Of a stretch of 64,000 nt of DNA, positions 13,501 through 22,895 are shown in pieces. This stretch comes from Atherinomorus stipes. Its lineage: Eukaryota > Chordata > Actinopteri > Atheriniformes > Atherinidae. Position 1 is the stretch's first letter. Each line of letters starts with the position of its first letter. The notes under the pieces were generated by a model, which searched no databases, was not told the origin of the DNA, and saw nothing but the letters and a program-made list of their open reading frames with translations. The stretch covers positions 427,001-491,000 of the forward strand of contig JALJCO010003012.1 in assembly GCA_023101725.1 (NCBI GenBank). The letters are read 5' to 3'. A program made the translations under genes and the position numbers.

Positions 13501-15507
13501 GATGGTTCAGGTAATCTCATCTCAAGACATTTAGATCAATCAGTGCTTTGACAAAAGCAGTTGAATAAATGTTACATTAATTTACAGTTTCTTGGTTGGG
13601 CGTCAAAATCAACAAAGACAAAAAACACAATAAGAGCAGGCGAGGACCAAGAATGGAGCCTTGAGGAACTCCAAAAGGGAGAAAAAAAGAGGAAAATATT
13701 TATGTGTGGACTAAGAAGCCCCAAACATCCAGAAAACACACTCCAGCCAACTGTGTGAATGAACTGGCCCACACGCAGCACCTTATGATGTACATGTAGA
13801 CCGTTTTAGCTGATATGAGGACATGATTGTGGTTTTTCTTTCAGTTGTCCACCATTGATTTCTCAGCAAACATTGACATCAGCAAGATCCGACAGCTGAA
13901 GCTGGACGACATCAGAAGAGCATACTTTTTTGTATCCTTCATTAGTATTTCCAACAGTTACTTTGATGAAAACACACACAAAAAGTTTCATGTTGCTTCA
14001 GGTATTTTCTTGACTAAATTTTCTCAAGGTATTTTTTATAATAACAGCTTTCTTTGGCACTGGAAACATCGCCTCCATTAATAGGTATGTTTTTTTTGTG
14101 ACGTGTCACAGTAGTGTGTTGTGAATGACAGGAAGTTGTATTTTGCATGGGTGAAATTGCAAGTGGTTGCAGCCAAGTTGAAATGAATGTCTGGTATGCA
14201 TGATGTGAGATGATGTGTGCCTTTTCTGATTATTAGCACTGCATTGTTTGCATTTTCCCTCATACAGGAAGGAAACAAATAGCCTGTGAAGACTCTCACT
14301 CACTAGACCCTGCATTATTTGCATCATTAAGATACACTTGTCTCTTGTGTTGTGAATGTCTTTGTATTTCTTCGGGGGTTGACAGTTATAAACTTATATT
14401 AGTCCAATTTATCTACCAGCTGAAATATAAAGATTTAGGTTGGACTTTGTGCGTATTTACTGACTCTGCTTCTTTCTCCTGTTGTCTAGCTTTGACCCAG
14501 CCTCTGTTTATTGTTTCCTCACTGTTTTCAACCCCTTCATCATGGGAGGACTTATGATGTGGAAGGTACTATTAAAGTACTTTCTTTCTATATTAAATGC
14601 TGCATTTCCAGGGCAGAGATGTTGTCTGACAGCACCCAGCCAAGCTTTTTTCAACATATATACACTATAGTTGTTTTATGTGTCTTATGTATATTCTAAG
14701 CAATGCCTTTCACTTTTGAGACCTTTTTGTGAATCTTTTCTAAATGTAACACTATTTTTTCTGATCTGTTTTTACCTAATGGTGATTTAAAACGAATAGA
14801 AATGACTTTTTTTAAACACATTTTTAATTCATTCACAGCCGTCCACTCATTTTCTTTTGTTCTTCCAGGTCATCATTCCATTCATCATAGTTATGTGTAC
14901 ATTTGAGACCATCCAAGTTGCAACACAGCTCTCATCTAGAAGGTAATTTCTTATTGTTGCACTTAAAAAGTAGTGCAAGTTCAATAAACTATTTAGATCA
15001 TTTTATTGCATCCATAGCAATACCCTTGTTTATTTGTCTTTTTTATTCTTTTCCAGTTTGTTTCTAATTGTCCTGGTTATCTCTGATGTGATGGCTCTGG
15101 TAAGGCAGCAACTAGTTTGAAAAGTTTTGATTGCAAATACTAGATTCCATAAAGTCTTTTTTTTTTCCCCCTTTTAACGTAATTTTTAACTGACTCCTCC
15201 TTCTCAGCATTTTTTCTTCATGGTGCAAGACTATGGCAGCTGGTTGGACATTGGTACAAGGTAGGTTACCTAGAAAACTGACTGTAAATATCAGTTAACA
15301 ACAAATGAATACTCTGATCTTTGTCACATCTGCCACATGTACATTTACACATAAACATGCTTATTTTTTTTAATCTTTTACAGCATCAGCCACTATGTGA
15401 TAGTGATGTCGATGGCGATCTTTCTGATGCTGCTCAGTGTGGTCACACACATCCTCACATCACAAAGACTCATCCTGTGGAGGAAACCCAAGATGCACTT
15501 TCCCTAA
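2906..15507 (+). CDS. pign: GPI ethanolamine phosphate transferase 1 (PIG-N), complete, 28 coding exons
   Basis: ER membrane enzyme that adds ethanolamine phosphate to the first mannose of GPI-anchor precursors. Coding exons: 2906-3132, 3272-3393, 3489-3587, 3850-3956, 4258-4382, 4469-4599, 4682-4801, 6574-6614, 6707-6766, 6935-7027, 7199-7254, 7536-7614, 9058-9240, 9352-9491, 9829-9928, 10115-10207, 11601-11692, 12124-12229, 12323-12431, 12545-12647, 12754-12856, 13845-13931, 14029-14084, 14490-14565, 14869-14942, 15057-15099, 15208-15260, 15384-15507. They sum to 2802 nt, 933 codons plus stop; human PIGN is about 931. N-terminal membrane anchor [18 protein letters not shown], then the alkaline-phosphatase-like lumenal domain: VADGLRADS (metal site and catalytic region), [48 protein letters not shown]. 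From about residue 430 a multi-pass membrane domain ends in a Lys/Arg-containing tail. No frameshift seen. A possible poly(A) signal AATAAA is at 15912-15917. Confidence 0.97.
4863..5549. mobile_element. hAT-type non-autonomous element, 687 bp, 8 bp TSD
   Basis: Begins TAGGGCTGGACGATAA and ends TATCGCGCAGCCCTA. Flanked by exact direct repeats GACCAATA at 4855-4862 and 5550-5557, the 8 bp target duplication expected of hAT elements. No transposase frame. Carries a nested element at 5081-5378. Confidence 0.85.
5081..5378. mobile_element. Nested hAT-type MITE, 298 bp, 8 bp TSD
   Basis: Terminal inverted repeats of about 35 bp around the core TCGATACACTGAAATATTGC / CAGTGTATCGATATTTTTTC. Exact duplications TTTATTAC at 5073-5080 and 5379-5386. 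Inserted in the 4863-5549 element, so it is the younger of the two. Confidence 0.85.
5728..6323. mobile_element. hAT-type element, TAGGGATGCACGATA family, copy 1, 596 bp
   Basis: Starts TAGGGATGCACGATATTGG and ends TATATCGTGCATCCCAA. Exact 8 bp duplication GTTCTTTT at 5720-5727 and 6324-6331. Contains an internal element at 5883-6130. Same family as 7836-8690. Confidence 0.85.
5883..6130. mobile_element. Internal MITE inside copy 1 (taggggtggg family)
   Basis: Bounded by TAGGGGTGGGG and CACACCCCTA. Its arms resemble those of the 5081-5378 element (ATACACTGAAATATCGC / GATATTTCAGTGTATCGAT). Flanks no longer match as an 8 bp duplication. The same insertion is at the equivalent place in copy 2. 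Confidence 0.7.
7836..8690. mobile_element. hAT-type element, TAGGGATGCACGATA family, copy 2, 855 bp
   Basis: In pign intron 12. Starts GAGGGATGCACGATATTGG and ends TATATCGTGCATCCCTA. Exact 8 bp duplication ACTTAAAT at 7828-7835 and 8691-8698. It is longer than copy 1 because its internal MITE (about 7995-8516) contains a tandem duplication of about 110 bp. Confidence 0.88.
8232..8450. repeat. Tandem duplication, about 110 bp x 2, inside hAT copy 2
   Basis: CAATATGATATC recurs at 8232, 8341 and 8451, marking two units of 109-110 bp that differ at only a few bases (for example CGGAGA versus CGCGAGA). Confidence 0.85.
10521..10554. repeat. (AT)n microsatellite
   Basis: About 16 AT repeats in pign intron 16. 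A poly-T tract follows at about 10738-10761. Confidence 0.9.
13159..13330. mobile_element. Truncated TTAA-target element (ggtacagt family)
   Basis: After TTAA at 13155-13158 the sequence AGGTACAGTGTGTAAGAATT and the following stretch (GTGGTAAAGATGGGTAT, GAGTGGATCCAGTGGTCT) match the reverse complement of the right arm of the 52953-53448 element. The opposite arm is missing. Lies in pign intron 21. Confidence 0.7.
13932..14028 (+). other. pign: Probable U12-type (minor spliceosome) intron of pign
   Basis: This 97 nt intron starts GTATCCTTC, matching the U12 donor consensus RTATCCTTT at 8 of 9 positions. TTTCTTGAC at 14006-14014 differs from the U12 branch-site form TTCCTTRAC at one position and puts the branch A (14013) 15 nt before the exon. 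The acceptor CTCAAG has little pyrimidine tract, as expected for U12 introns. The flanking codons read RRAYFF then [12 protein letters not shown], matching PIGN without a gap. No other intron I placed in this window has a U12-like donor. Confidence 0.8.
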
Positions 15508-18500
15508 ATGAACATGTATTTATATTTTCAGGTGTACATTTATAGGCTGGTTATACATTATTATTATTTATCTTTTTTTTAAATAGTTGTTTTGTGTTTC
15601 ATGCTTACTATATAAAATTATGTAATACTTTTTGAAAAACGATGCCTCTGCGGTGTTTGGACAGAAGTCTTTTTATAACTTCAGGAACAAATTTTTCATT
15701 AATCATTGACTAATGTGACCAAGACTACTTTAATGTTTGACTGTGAATTAAACCTTTACTAAAGGCGCAGATGTATGATCTAATGAAGGCTAACTTCATT
15801 AACCCTTGAAGTGCGTAACACTGTTTCCTGTAAAAGCACCTAATGTGCATCCTTTTTTACCAGAACAGAAAAGAGGATGTTGTTTTGACTCAGTGTCAGT
15901 ATATATTTGTTAATAAAATATTTAGAAGGGGAAAGGAAATGGTGTGTATTTAGTAATTTTATCATTCAAATATTACTGTACAAGATAAAAGGCGAACTCT
16001 GTCCACATTACTGATGTGGCATTTTTTGCAGTACCTCCTTGTAAAGCCATCAGAAAAGAAAGGTGTTGATGTTTTGTCAAGTGTCAAGCACACCCATTTA
16101 ATGACAGAATTAGCAGGTAATTTTTGCAGCTGATCAGGAAGAGATTTCCTAAAGTTGAAATATAGGATGCACTGGGGGTGATCATGTGGAAAAGCCATAA
16201 TATGCATGCATTTGTAAGATAAAAACTGATTTTTAGAGGAAAACATTGACATATTCTGGTTAAAATGTTCAGGTTTGAGGTTGCTTTGCAGCTTTAGGAC
16301 TGAACAAGTTGCAGTCATTGATAAAGTATGAATTCTGCATCATATCAAAGAGTGCTTGATGGCAATATGAGGCCATTCGTCTGAAAGCTGGAGCTGGCAG
16401 AAAGTGAACCTGCAGAAAAAAATGCCCAGTATACTCATGAATCATGAATCCATCAAGGGTTGGCTCAGAATAAAGAAATGCCATCCATTACCCATATCTG
16501 CATATTCCAGCGCAGCGTCGTGGGTGAGTGGGAGCTTGGGATGGGCATATCGATACCCTGGAGTCGATACTTTGATACCAGCCAGTCAAAATATCATAAT
16601 GGATACTTTTTGAGTATCGCGATACCACTGTACAGAGACAGAACATGTAATTTGCTGCCACTTCTGAGCATTTTAGGTAATGAAATGATGTGTAAAAGCA
16701 GCCAGATTCCAGCTTCTGTGTCACATGATGTTGGTAGCCTATCAGATGTCATGATGATGCTGCCACTGTTAGTGATGATGATAATGTTTTAGTGTCTTTC
16801 AGTGCTTAAATGCAGGTCATTGCACATTATATTTTGGTTAATTTGTAATATTACTATTACATTTTATATTCGAACATTTTCCACTGAATACATTTAAATA
16901 ATCTTAACCTGTACTTAAGTTATTTGAAAATTAAAAGAAGTTTTAAATCTTACTTTTGTTTAATTTCTTCATCAGTGTAATTCATTGTTTTAAAAGCATT
17001 TCTTTTCAGTACTTAAGTAGTGAAGTTTTACTTATATTTAAAATTGCCCTTGCATTCAAGATATTAATGCAGCCTGTACAATAATGTTTTCTTCAAAGGG
17101 ACCAAAAGTATCAATATCGCTGGAAAAAGTACCATAAACTACCAGTATCGTATCGACAGGAAAAATTTCGGTATCGCCCATCCCTGGCAGGAGCTTTTCC
17201 CAGCTGGTACAGTACTAGGCAAGCAGCACGAGGCACCCCGGGCAGGTTGGCAGTCCATCGCAGAAAGAAAAACAACCAATCACACTCACTAGGGAGCATT
17301 TAAGGAAACAAGCTAACTTTGGAAGCTAAAATACCTGGAGAATCTCTGCATGCATAAATTTACACAGAAAGGCCCCAGCACTTCTGCACAGCCCAAGATG
17401 AAAATATATTGCCTGGAAGTAAACTCAAACATTTAAGCCATGCTGCACAGTTTGGACATAAGTGTGAGACAGCATATCATATAATGTTGATTAAAAGCAC
17501 TAACGGTCTGCTTTTATTGATCTGCTCTCAGCTATGGTGTTGCTAACACTATAACATGCTGTTAGTTTTGTGGTCAGGGTGAGTACAGTAACTTTTCCTC
17601 CACTAGCCTTGATGTGCTATGGTAAATGCACTGAGGTGTTAAAAAAAAGAATAAAAAATCAATTGTCTCTGCAATATCCTTGCTGTTTCAGTTGCAGTTA
17701 TATTGAAGACTTTTTTTTTTTTTTTGCATGTCCTGTGAAGGGATGTCATGCTCTACATTTTAACCTCTACCATTTAGTGTGCCTTTCCTGTGCAGAATAA
17801 GTCTTACAAAGCTTAGTTCTTGCTGGGTTATTCATGGAATAACACCTCTGTCAGCTTCACAGCTTCAACCACAACATCTTAATACGCTTTTCTTCAGAAT
17901 TAGCCAAGACATGTAGGGTAAATGTTCACTAGAAATGTATGCTTGCATGGACTAGGGTCAGTTTCAAGACAAGCAAATAACTTGTAGAATTTTTTTCTTT
18001 GTTATTTCATAACACTGTTCACCCTTCCGGTGATATCAACCAAAAAGATTTAAGATCCATCTATCAAATTAATAAACTGAATTTATGTCAGATTATATGC
18101 AACTTTTTGTGACTGAATTTAACTTTGTATTAAATTAGAAAAATAAAGATAAAGAAGACAAAAAAAGGGCTGTATATGGTTGAGGCAAACAGAAGGAGGA
18201 AGCAGTCAGCTCTGTGGTAAGGCTAACGTGTGCATGTGTGTTGTTGTGTGTGTGTGTGCGTGCAGTTGCCTCTTGTTTCTGACAAAGCATTTACAGACAG
18301 GCAGATTAACGGTATGCAAAAGCGGATGGTGGTTTCTGACACACAAACTGTTGATTTTCATAACTTCCACTTCCACCTGCTGTTGCTACAAGCACAGAAC
18401 TTTGACTCTTCTTCTTTCTTTGAGAGATTTTCCCATGCCAACAGCCAGCAAAACATTTTATCGCTCGGATGGTGATAAAGTGACGTAGTGTGGACACAAA

Positions 18501-18524
18501 CAAGTCTTTAAACATTTAAGAGCA
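15508..18524. other. pign 3' UTR and intergenic DNA
   Basis: Holds the pign 3' UTR (AATAAA at 15912), the 16536-17186 MITE, then AT-rich DNA without a convincing exon. A TG-rich tract lies at about 18236-18260. Open frames at 15962-16318, 18180-18488 and 18230-18475 show no domain. Confidence 0.6.
16536..17186. mobile_element. hAT-like MITE (gatgggcatatcgatacc family), 651 bp
   Basis: Termini GATGGGCATATCGATACC and GGTATCGCCCATCCCTG are inverted. Flanks GTGGGAGC and GCAGGAGC agree at 6 of 8 bases, consistent with an aged 8 bp duplication. A reverse-oriented relative is at 52129-52728. The short open frames here are not genes. Confidence 0.7.
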
Positions 18525-18555
18525 GTCAGCTATCACATCTTCTTTGAGCAAAACG
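18525..18555 (+). other. Possible 5' non-coding exon of the gpr141-like gene
   Basis: An ACG/GTAAGTAAAG donor at 18555/18556 could pair with the acceptor CATTTCAG (ending 19633), ten bases before the gpr141 ATG. The exon start is unknown. This rests only on the splice-like signals. Confidence 0.35.
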
Positions 18556-18736
18556 GTAAGTAAAGATCAAGTTTCAGCTACTTTCTTCATTTATTTAATA
18601 CCAGTTTGTTAGTTTTGCATACCTGTGCATACACCTTTTAAGATAGCTGCTAAGGTTCAAACTCATGCCATGACATATCCATTCACTGTATATTTATCCG
18701 TCCATCTATATCTAATTGATTGATAGATACAGTATA

Positions 18737-19255
18737 CAGTCATCCTCAAAATTATTCATTATAGTTCTCCAATTAAACAACATGCTAAATTGAAAATAGT
18801 GATTCAAATAACAAGAATCTAAAGAAACTAATAATAAATAAAAATCCACAAAATCATAAGTGAAATAAAATATTGCCTTTATTGTGGTTGAAAAAAATGA
18901 TAATAAAAAGTAAAGAAAACAGTCCCAGACACATTATAGCACCTTCATGGACAGTGGACCAAAACACCTGTCAAGAGGTGCAGAAGTCTTTTTGAACATT
19001 AGCCAAAACACCTGATTGCAGTAATTGCCTCAAAGTGTTGCTCAACAAAATTTCAGCTTTGGAGCCCCAACATGCTTGTTTTGTTTTATGTTTGTTTGTT
19101 TTTCATATTTCTGTTGAACAACAATTCAAAATCAATGTCATGATTCTCATAAAAGTTTCATTTTTAATTACTTTTGTCAATTTCAGCTTCTTCACTGACA
19201 GATGATTTCTTCTCCCTCTTCAAATGGAGGGTATGAATAATTTTGAGGACAACTG
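18737..19255. mobile_element. Tc1/mariner-type non-autonomous element, copy 1, 519 bp
   Basis: Inverted ends CAGTCATCCTCAAAATTATT and, in reverse complement, CAGTTGTCCTCAAAATTATT, with TA on both sides (18735-18736, 19256-19257). No transposase frame. A second copy in the same orientation is at about 55874-56569. Confidence 0.8.
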
Positions 19256-19642
19256 TACATGACTGAGATCGTAGTTTTTTTTCAGTAAAGCAGGAGGAGT
19301 AATGCAACAGGGTGCTTATAGATACTGTAATGGAAACAGCATCTGAAGATGTTACCTACAAAGCCCATGTTTGCACTTTCATTCAAAACTATAAAAGAGT
19401 CAACAGAAAAACAAATGACTTTGGCTCAGATGCCGGTAGTAGAACCACTACACTTTAAAATGTTTAATTTAAAAATATCAGTTAAAGGGCTGCCTTAAAA
19501 TTTTGAGTTAACGCAAATATTTTTATAAAAGAAATATACATGTCGTCTTTCCCCACTGTTTAACCCTGTTACACTTTACCTTCCGCTTTTTGATTTTCTC
19601 CCCTCCTCACTCATATCTTCTGTCTCATTTCAGCAAACTGCA

Positions 19643-20588
19643 ATGATGAACACAACCCCCTCTAATCAAACTTCTGATCCACTGATTTATTATGAAAGCG
19701 ATGAGCACCAGGAGCACCAGGAGAACCAGGAGTACCAGAAGTACCACACAACCCTCGTGGTCATCTACTCTGTGGTTCTGCTCTGTGGTACCATCAGTCT
19801 GAGCCTGATGATGCACATCATGAAATCCAGCACAGTGTCCACCACCTCCATTGCTGTACTCAATCTGATCTTTGCCCACTTCATCTTCCTTTTCACCATA
19901 CCCTTCAGGATTTATTATTATGCAACTGATGACTGGTCACTGAGCCATGAGTGGTGTAAAATGGTAAGCGCAATGATCCACATCCATATGTACATGTCAT
20001 TTATCCTCTATGTGATCATCCTCGTCACCCGCCTTTTGACATTTTACCACAAAACTGCTCAGGTGGCCTCCTTCCAGAGGATGCATGCGGTGATTTGCAG
20101 TGTTTTGGTGTGGCTCATTGTGCTTTTTGTAGTCCCTTGTACCATCCATTTCTTCTATGGCAAAGGCAATGATGGAAATAGCACTAAGCATAACAACAAA
20201 AGACACTGCTTCAAGTTTGGCAAAAGCATTGAGCCCGCTTTCAGTCATGTAGTCAACTACATCCTGAGTACAGTGATTATAGTTGTGGCTTTGGTGTTGA
20301 CGGCCCTCCAAACAAAAGTTCTGTGGGTTTTATACAGAAAACATCGGCAAGGATGCACCTCCCAGCAGGAATTTGGAGCTCAGCTGAAGAGCCTCTTTTT
20401 TTGCGCTGATCATGGTGATCTGCTTCATTCCCTACCACGTGTTCAGGATGCACTACCTGAGTAACATTGAGAGACTGGAGAACATTAATGAGTTGTTTCT
20501 GAGTCTGACCACTTTTAACTGCTTGGACATGCTTACCTTCTTAGGTGGGAGAACCTGCAACATATGCATACCAGGAAGGGCTGTTTGA
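19643..20588 (+). pseudogene. gpr141: GPR141-like orphan GPCR with a +1 frameshift before TM6
   Basis: A class A orphan receptor on one coding exon. The open frame runs 19643-20464. GPR141 signatures: VSTTSIAVLNLIFAHFIFLF (TM2), CKMVSAMIHIHMYMSFILYV (TM3), ILVTRLLTFYHK (VTR in place of DRY), HCFKFGKSIEPAF (ECL2) and SQQEFGAQLKSLFF entering TM6. N-terminal N-x-T sites are present. After a run of seven Ts at 20396-20402 the frame is lost; the next frame continues the family pattern (ICFIPYHVFRMHYL, NELFLSLTTFNCLDMLTF) to TGA at 20586-20588. Removing one T would give about 314 residues, close to the usual 305. It is either a sequencing error in a homopolymer or a real disabling change; hence the pseudogene label is provisional. 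The C-tail after TM7 is short. The acceptor CATTTCAG just before the ATG implies an upstream 5' UTR exon. Confidence 0.85.
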
Positions 20589-20789
20589 AAAGTTTTAGTA
20601 CAATGAGTGTGTATATTTTTGTGGGTCTTTTGAAAAAAAAAAAAAAAAAAAAAGATACAAAAGGACACAAGCAATTATGGCAAAATCATAGAAAAAAGTT
20701 GTTTTTATATAGATAAATGAGCTTTTAAATAGAGACAATATTTTAGAAATATTGCCCCTGGTGGGCCTTTGATGTTCTGTTTTAAAATG

Positions 20790-22895
20790 GTTTTACTCCG
20801 ACATCACAGATCAACAGTTTTTTGTAAGTATGGAAACATGATCCTCAAAGATCCATAAAATAAGATGTGGAGTTCCCCAAGGTTCAATTTTAGGATCAAT
20901 ACATTTTAATCTGTACATGTTGCCATCTTGATGTTATCAGGAGACACAGCATTGAGTTTCACAGCTATGCCGATGATACACAGCTTTACATCGACGTGTC
21001 TCCTGACGACCTAGTCAGTTAACACCCTTTTAAATTGTATTTTAGATATAAAGTTATGGATGGCAGAGAATTTCCTGTAGCACAACTCAATTATTGGTCC
21101 TGAAGACAAAAGAGGGATTATGTCATCCAAACCTCAGAGTTTTATGCTGCGTTCCATTTTCCTCGGAACTGGGAAGTGGGAACTGGGGAGTGACGTCACA
21201 CCCAACCAACTTGCGTTCCAGTTCCCTGGTCGGAAAACCAGTTAGCAGCCTAGCAAAACAACGTATTTGCTAAGGCTATTGTTGTTAGCCGTTGTTGGCA
21301 CAGCTGGCGTTGTAGTTCACATATACCACATGAAAGATGTGAATTACACTACAGCAGCTTCCCCCTACATCTGTATAAATGAATACTACCTGTACGACTG
21401 ATTTAGTACAACAAAATATTAGTAAGAAGTGTAAATAAATGTAACATTACAGGAGCTTCAAAAACTGCTAACACAGGGCGCGGCCATCTTTAAATCTGAA
21501 CTCGGAGCTGCGAGAGTTGTCTGACTTTCCGAGTGGGAAATCTGACTTCAGGGGGCCGTTCCAGTTGAAACTTCCTCCTCGGAACTGGGAATTTCCGACT
21601 TCCAAGTTCAAATGGAACGCAGCATTAAACCTTCTCAGTGTGTAAAAAACTTGGGTGACCTTTTTGACTCTGAGCTGAGTTTTATTTTGGAAATCAGAAA
21701 TGTCACAAAAACAATTGTCTTGTTTTTTTTTTTTTTGTTTTGTTTTTTTTTAAATCATCTCAAGAACATTGCCAGTGTCTGCCCATTTCTCTCGAAGGTG
21801 CTGATGCATGCTTTTATCTCAAGCAGGTTAGATTACTGTAATGCCCTGCTCTCTGGTCTTCCTAAAAAGAGTGTCTTTAGCTTACAATTACATCAGAACT
21901 CAGCTGTACGTGTTCTGACAAGGATCAGAGGGCAGGAACACATGACACCCGTGCGTTTCAGGATTGATTTTAAGGTTACTTTAATGGTTTACAAATGCCT
22001 TAATGGTTTTGGGCCTTCTTATTTATCTGACCTGTTTTTAATTATGAGCCCTCATGGACCAAAAGGTCCTCCGGTACCGGCCTTCTGTTTGTTCCAGATG
22101 TTCAGACCAAAACCCATGGCAAGGCCTTGTTTCATCATTTTGGGCCTTGCCTTTAGAACGGCCTGCCTGACGGCCTCAGGGCTGCAGAGACTGTTGATAT
22201 TTATATACATATTTTTTTTATTTCTTTTTTTTAAGGCTCAAGACCTACCTTTTTGGTTCAGCTTATAACTTAGTTTTATTCCTTTTTAAATTTACCCCCC
22301 CCCCCCTTTTTTTTTTTTTACTCACTTATTTATTTTTTACTGCTACCTGCTTGTGCCTTTTTAAATCTGTTATTATCATTGATCCTTTTTAACCAAGTGC
22401 AAGATTTATGTGAGCTCTCCTATGTGTACTGGTCTTATTTGGTTTTACCGTTTTAGGTTTTTAGGTTGATTTGATCTTTTTTTTTTAGTTATTTTCCATT
22501 GGGAGCTATGTCTGCCAGCTTCAGGGTCGCTGCAGCGGTGGGTGTCCTTGTCTGGGTGGTCGGGGTCCAACACTGCAGCCACTTAGCTGCGGTGTGGGCC
22601 TGGTCTGCCAGGATCTGTTAGTGACATTTGTGGCAGTGGGTGGGGTGGGTCCTGGTGTGGATTGACCCCCAGAATATCGTTCCTTCACCTGTTTCAAAGA
22701 CTTTTTTCCTTCTTTTGAGATACGCTGTTTTAGTTAGGGTGAGGTGGGGGGGCATTTAATCTGCATGCGTACTGTATGAGAGAGAGAGTATGTGTGTGTA
22801 TGTAATATTTGTGATCGATTCGGGGAACTTACTTGTTTTGTGTAGTTTATGTGTAAAGCATAATAGCGCTATATGAATAAACTTTGATTTGAATT
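20790..22895 (+). mobile_element. L2-clade LINE fragment, 5'-truncated and decayed
   Basis: Reverse-transcriptase remnants GVPQGSILG at about 20870 and YADDTQLYIDVSPDD at about 20968, then after an insertion NLGDLFDSELSF, MHAFISSRLDYCNALLSGLP and NSAVRVLTRIRG, a recognisable fish L2 C-terminal pattern. The 3' end GCGCTATATGAATAAACTTT (about 22867-22886) resembles the L2 tail. Several frameshifts and stops, so not active. A Harbinger-type element splits it at 21145-21624. Confidence 0.8.
21145..21624. mobile_element. PIF/Harbinger-type MITE, 480 bp, TTA target duplication
   Basis: Ends TGCTGCGTTCCATTT and AAATGGAACGCAGCA are perfect inverted repeats. TTA flanks both sides (21142-21144, 21625-21627). 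Interrupts the L2 LINE, so it arrived later. Confidence 0.85.

Noticed and set aside
14001..14028. Alternative acceptor CTTCAG at 14001 for pign exon 23
   Set aside because: It adds 27 in-frame bases that disrupt the conserved FF-VFF membrane segment; the CTCAAG acceptor fits PIGN and the U12 pattern.
16460..16792. 110-codon plus-strand frame
   Set aside because: Crosses the end of a MITE; a similar frame at 52520-52820 is the same repeat in the other copy.
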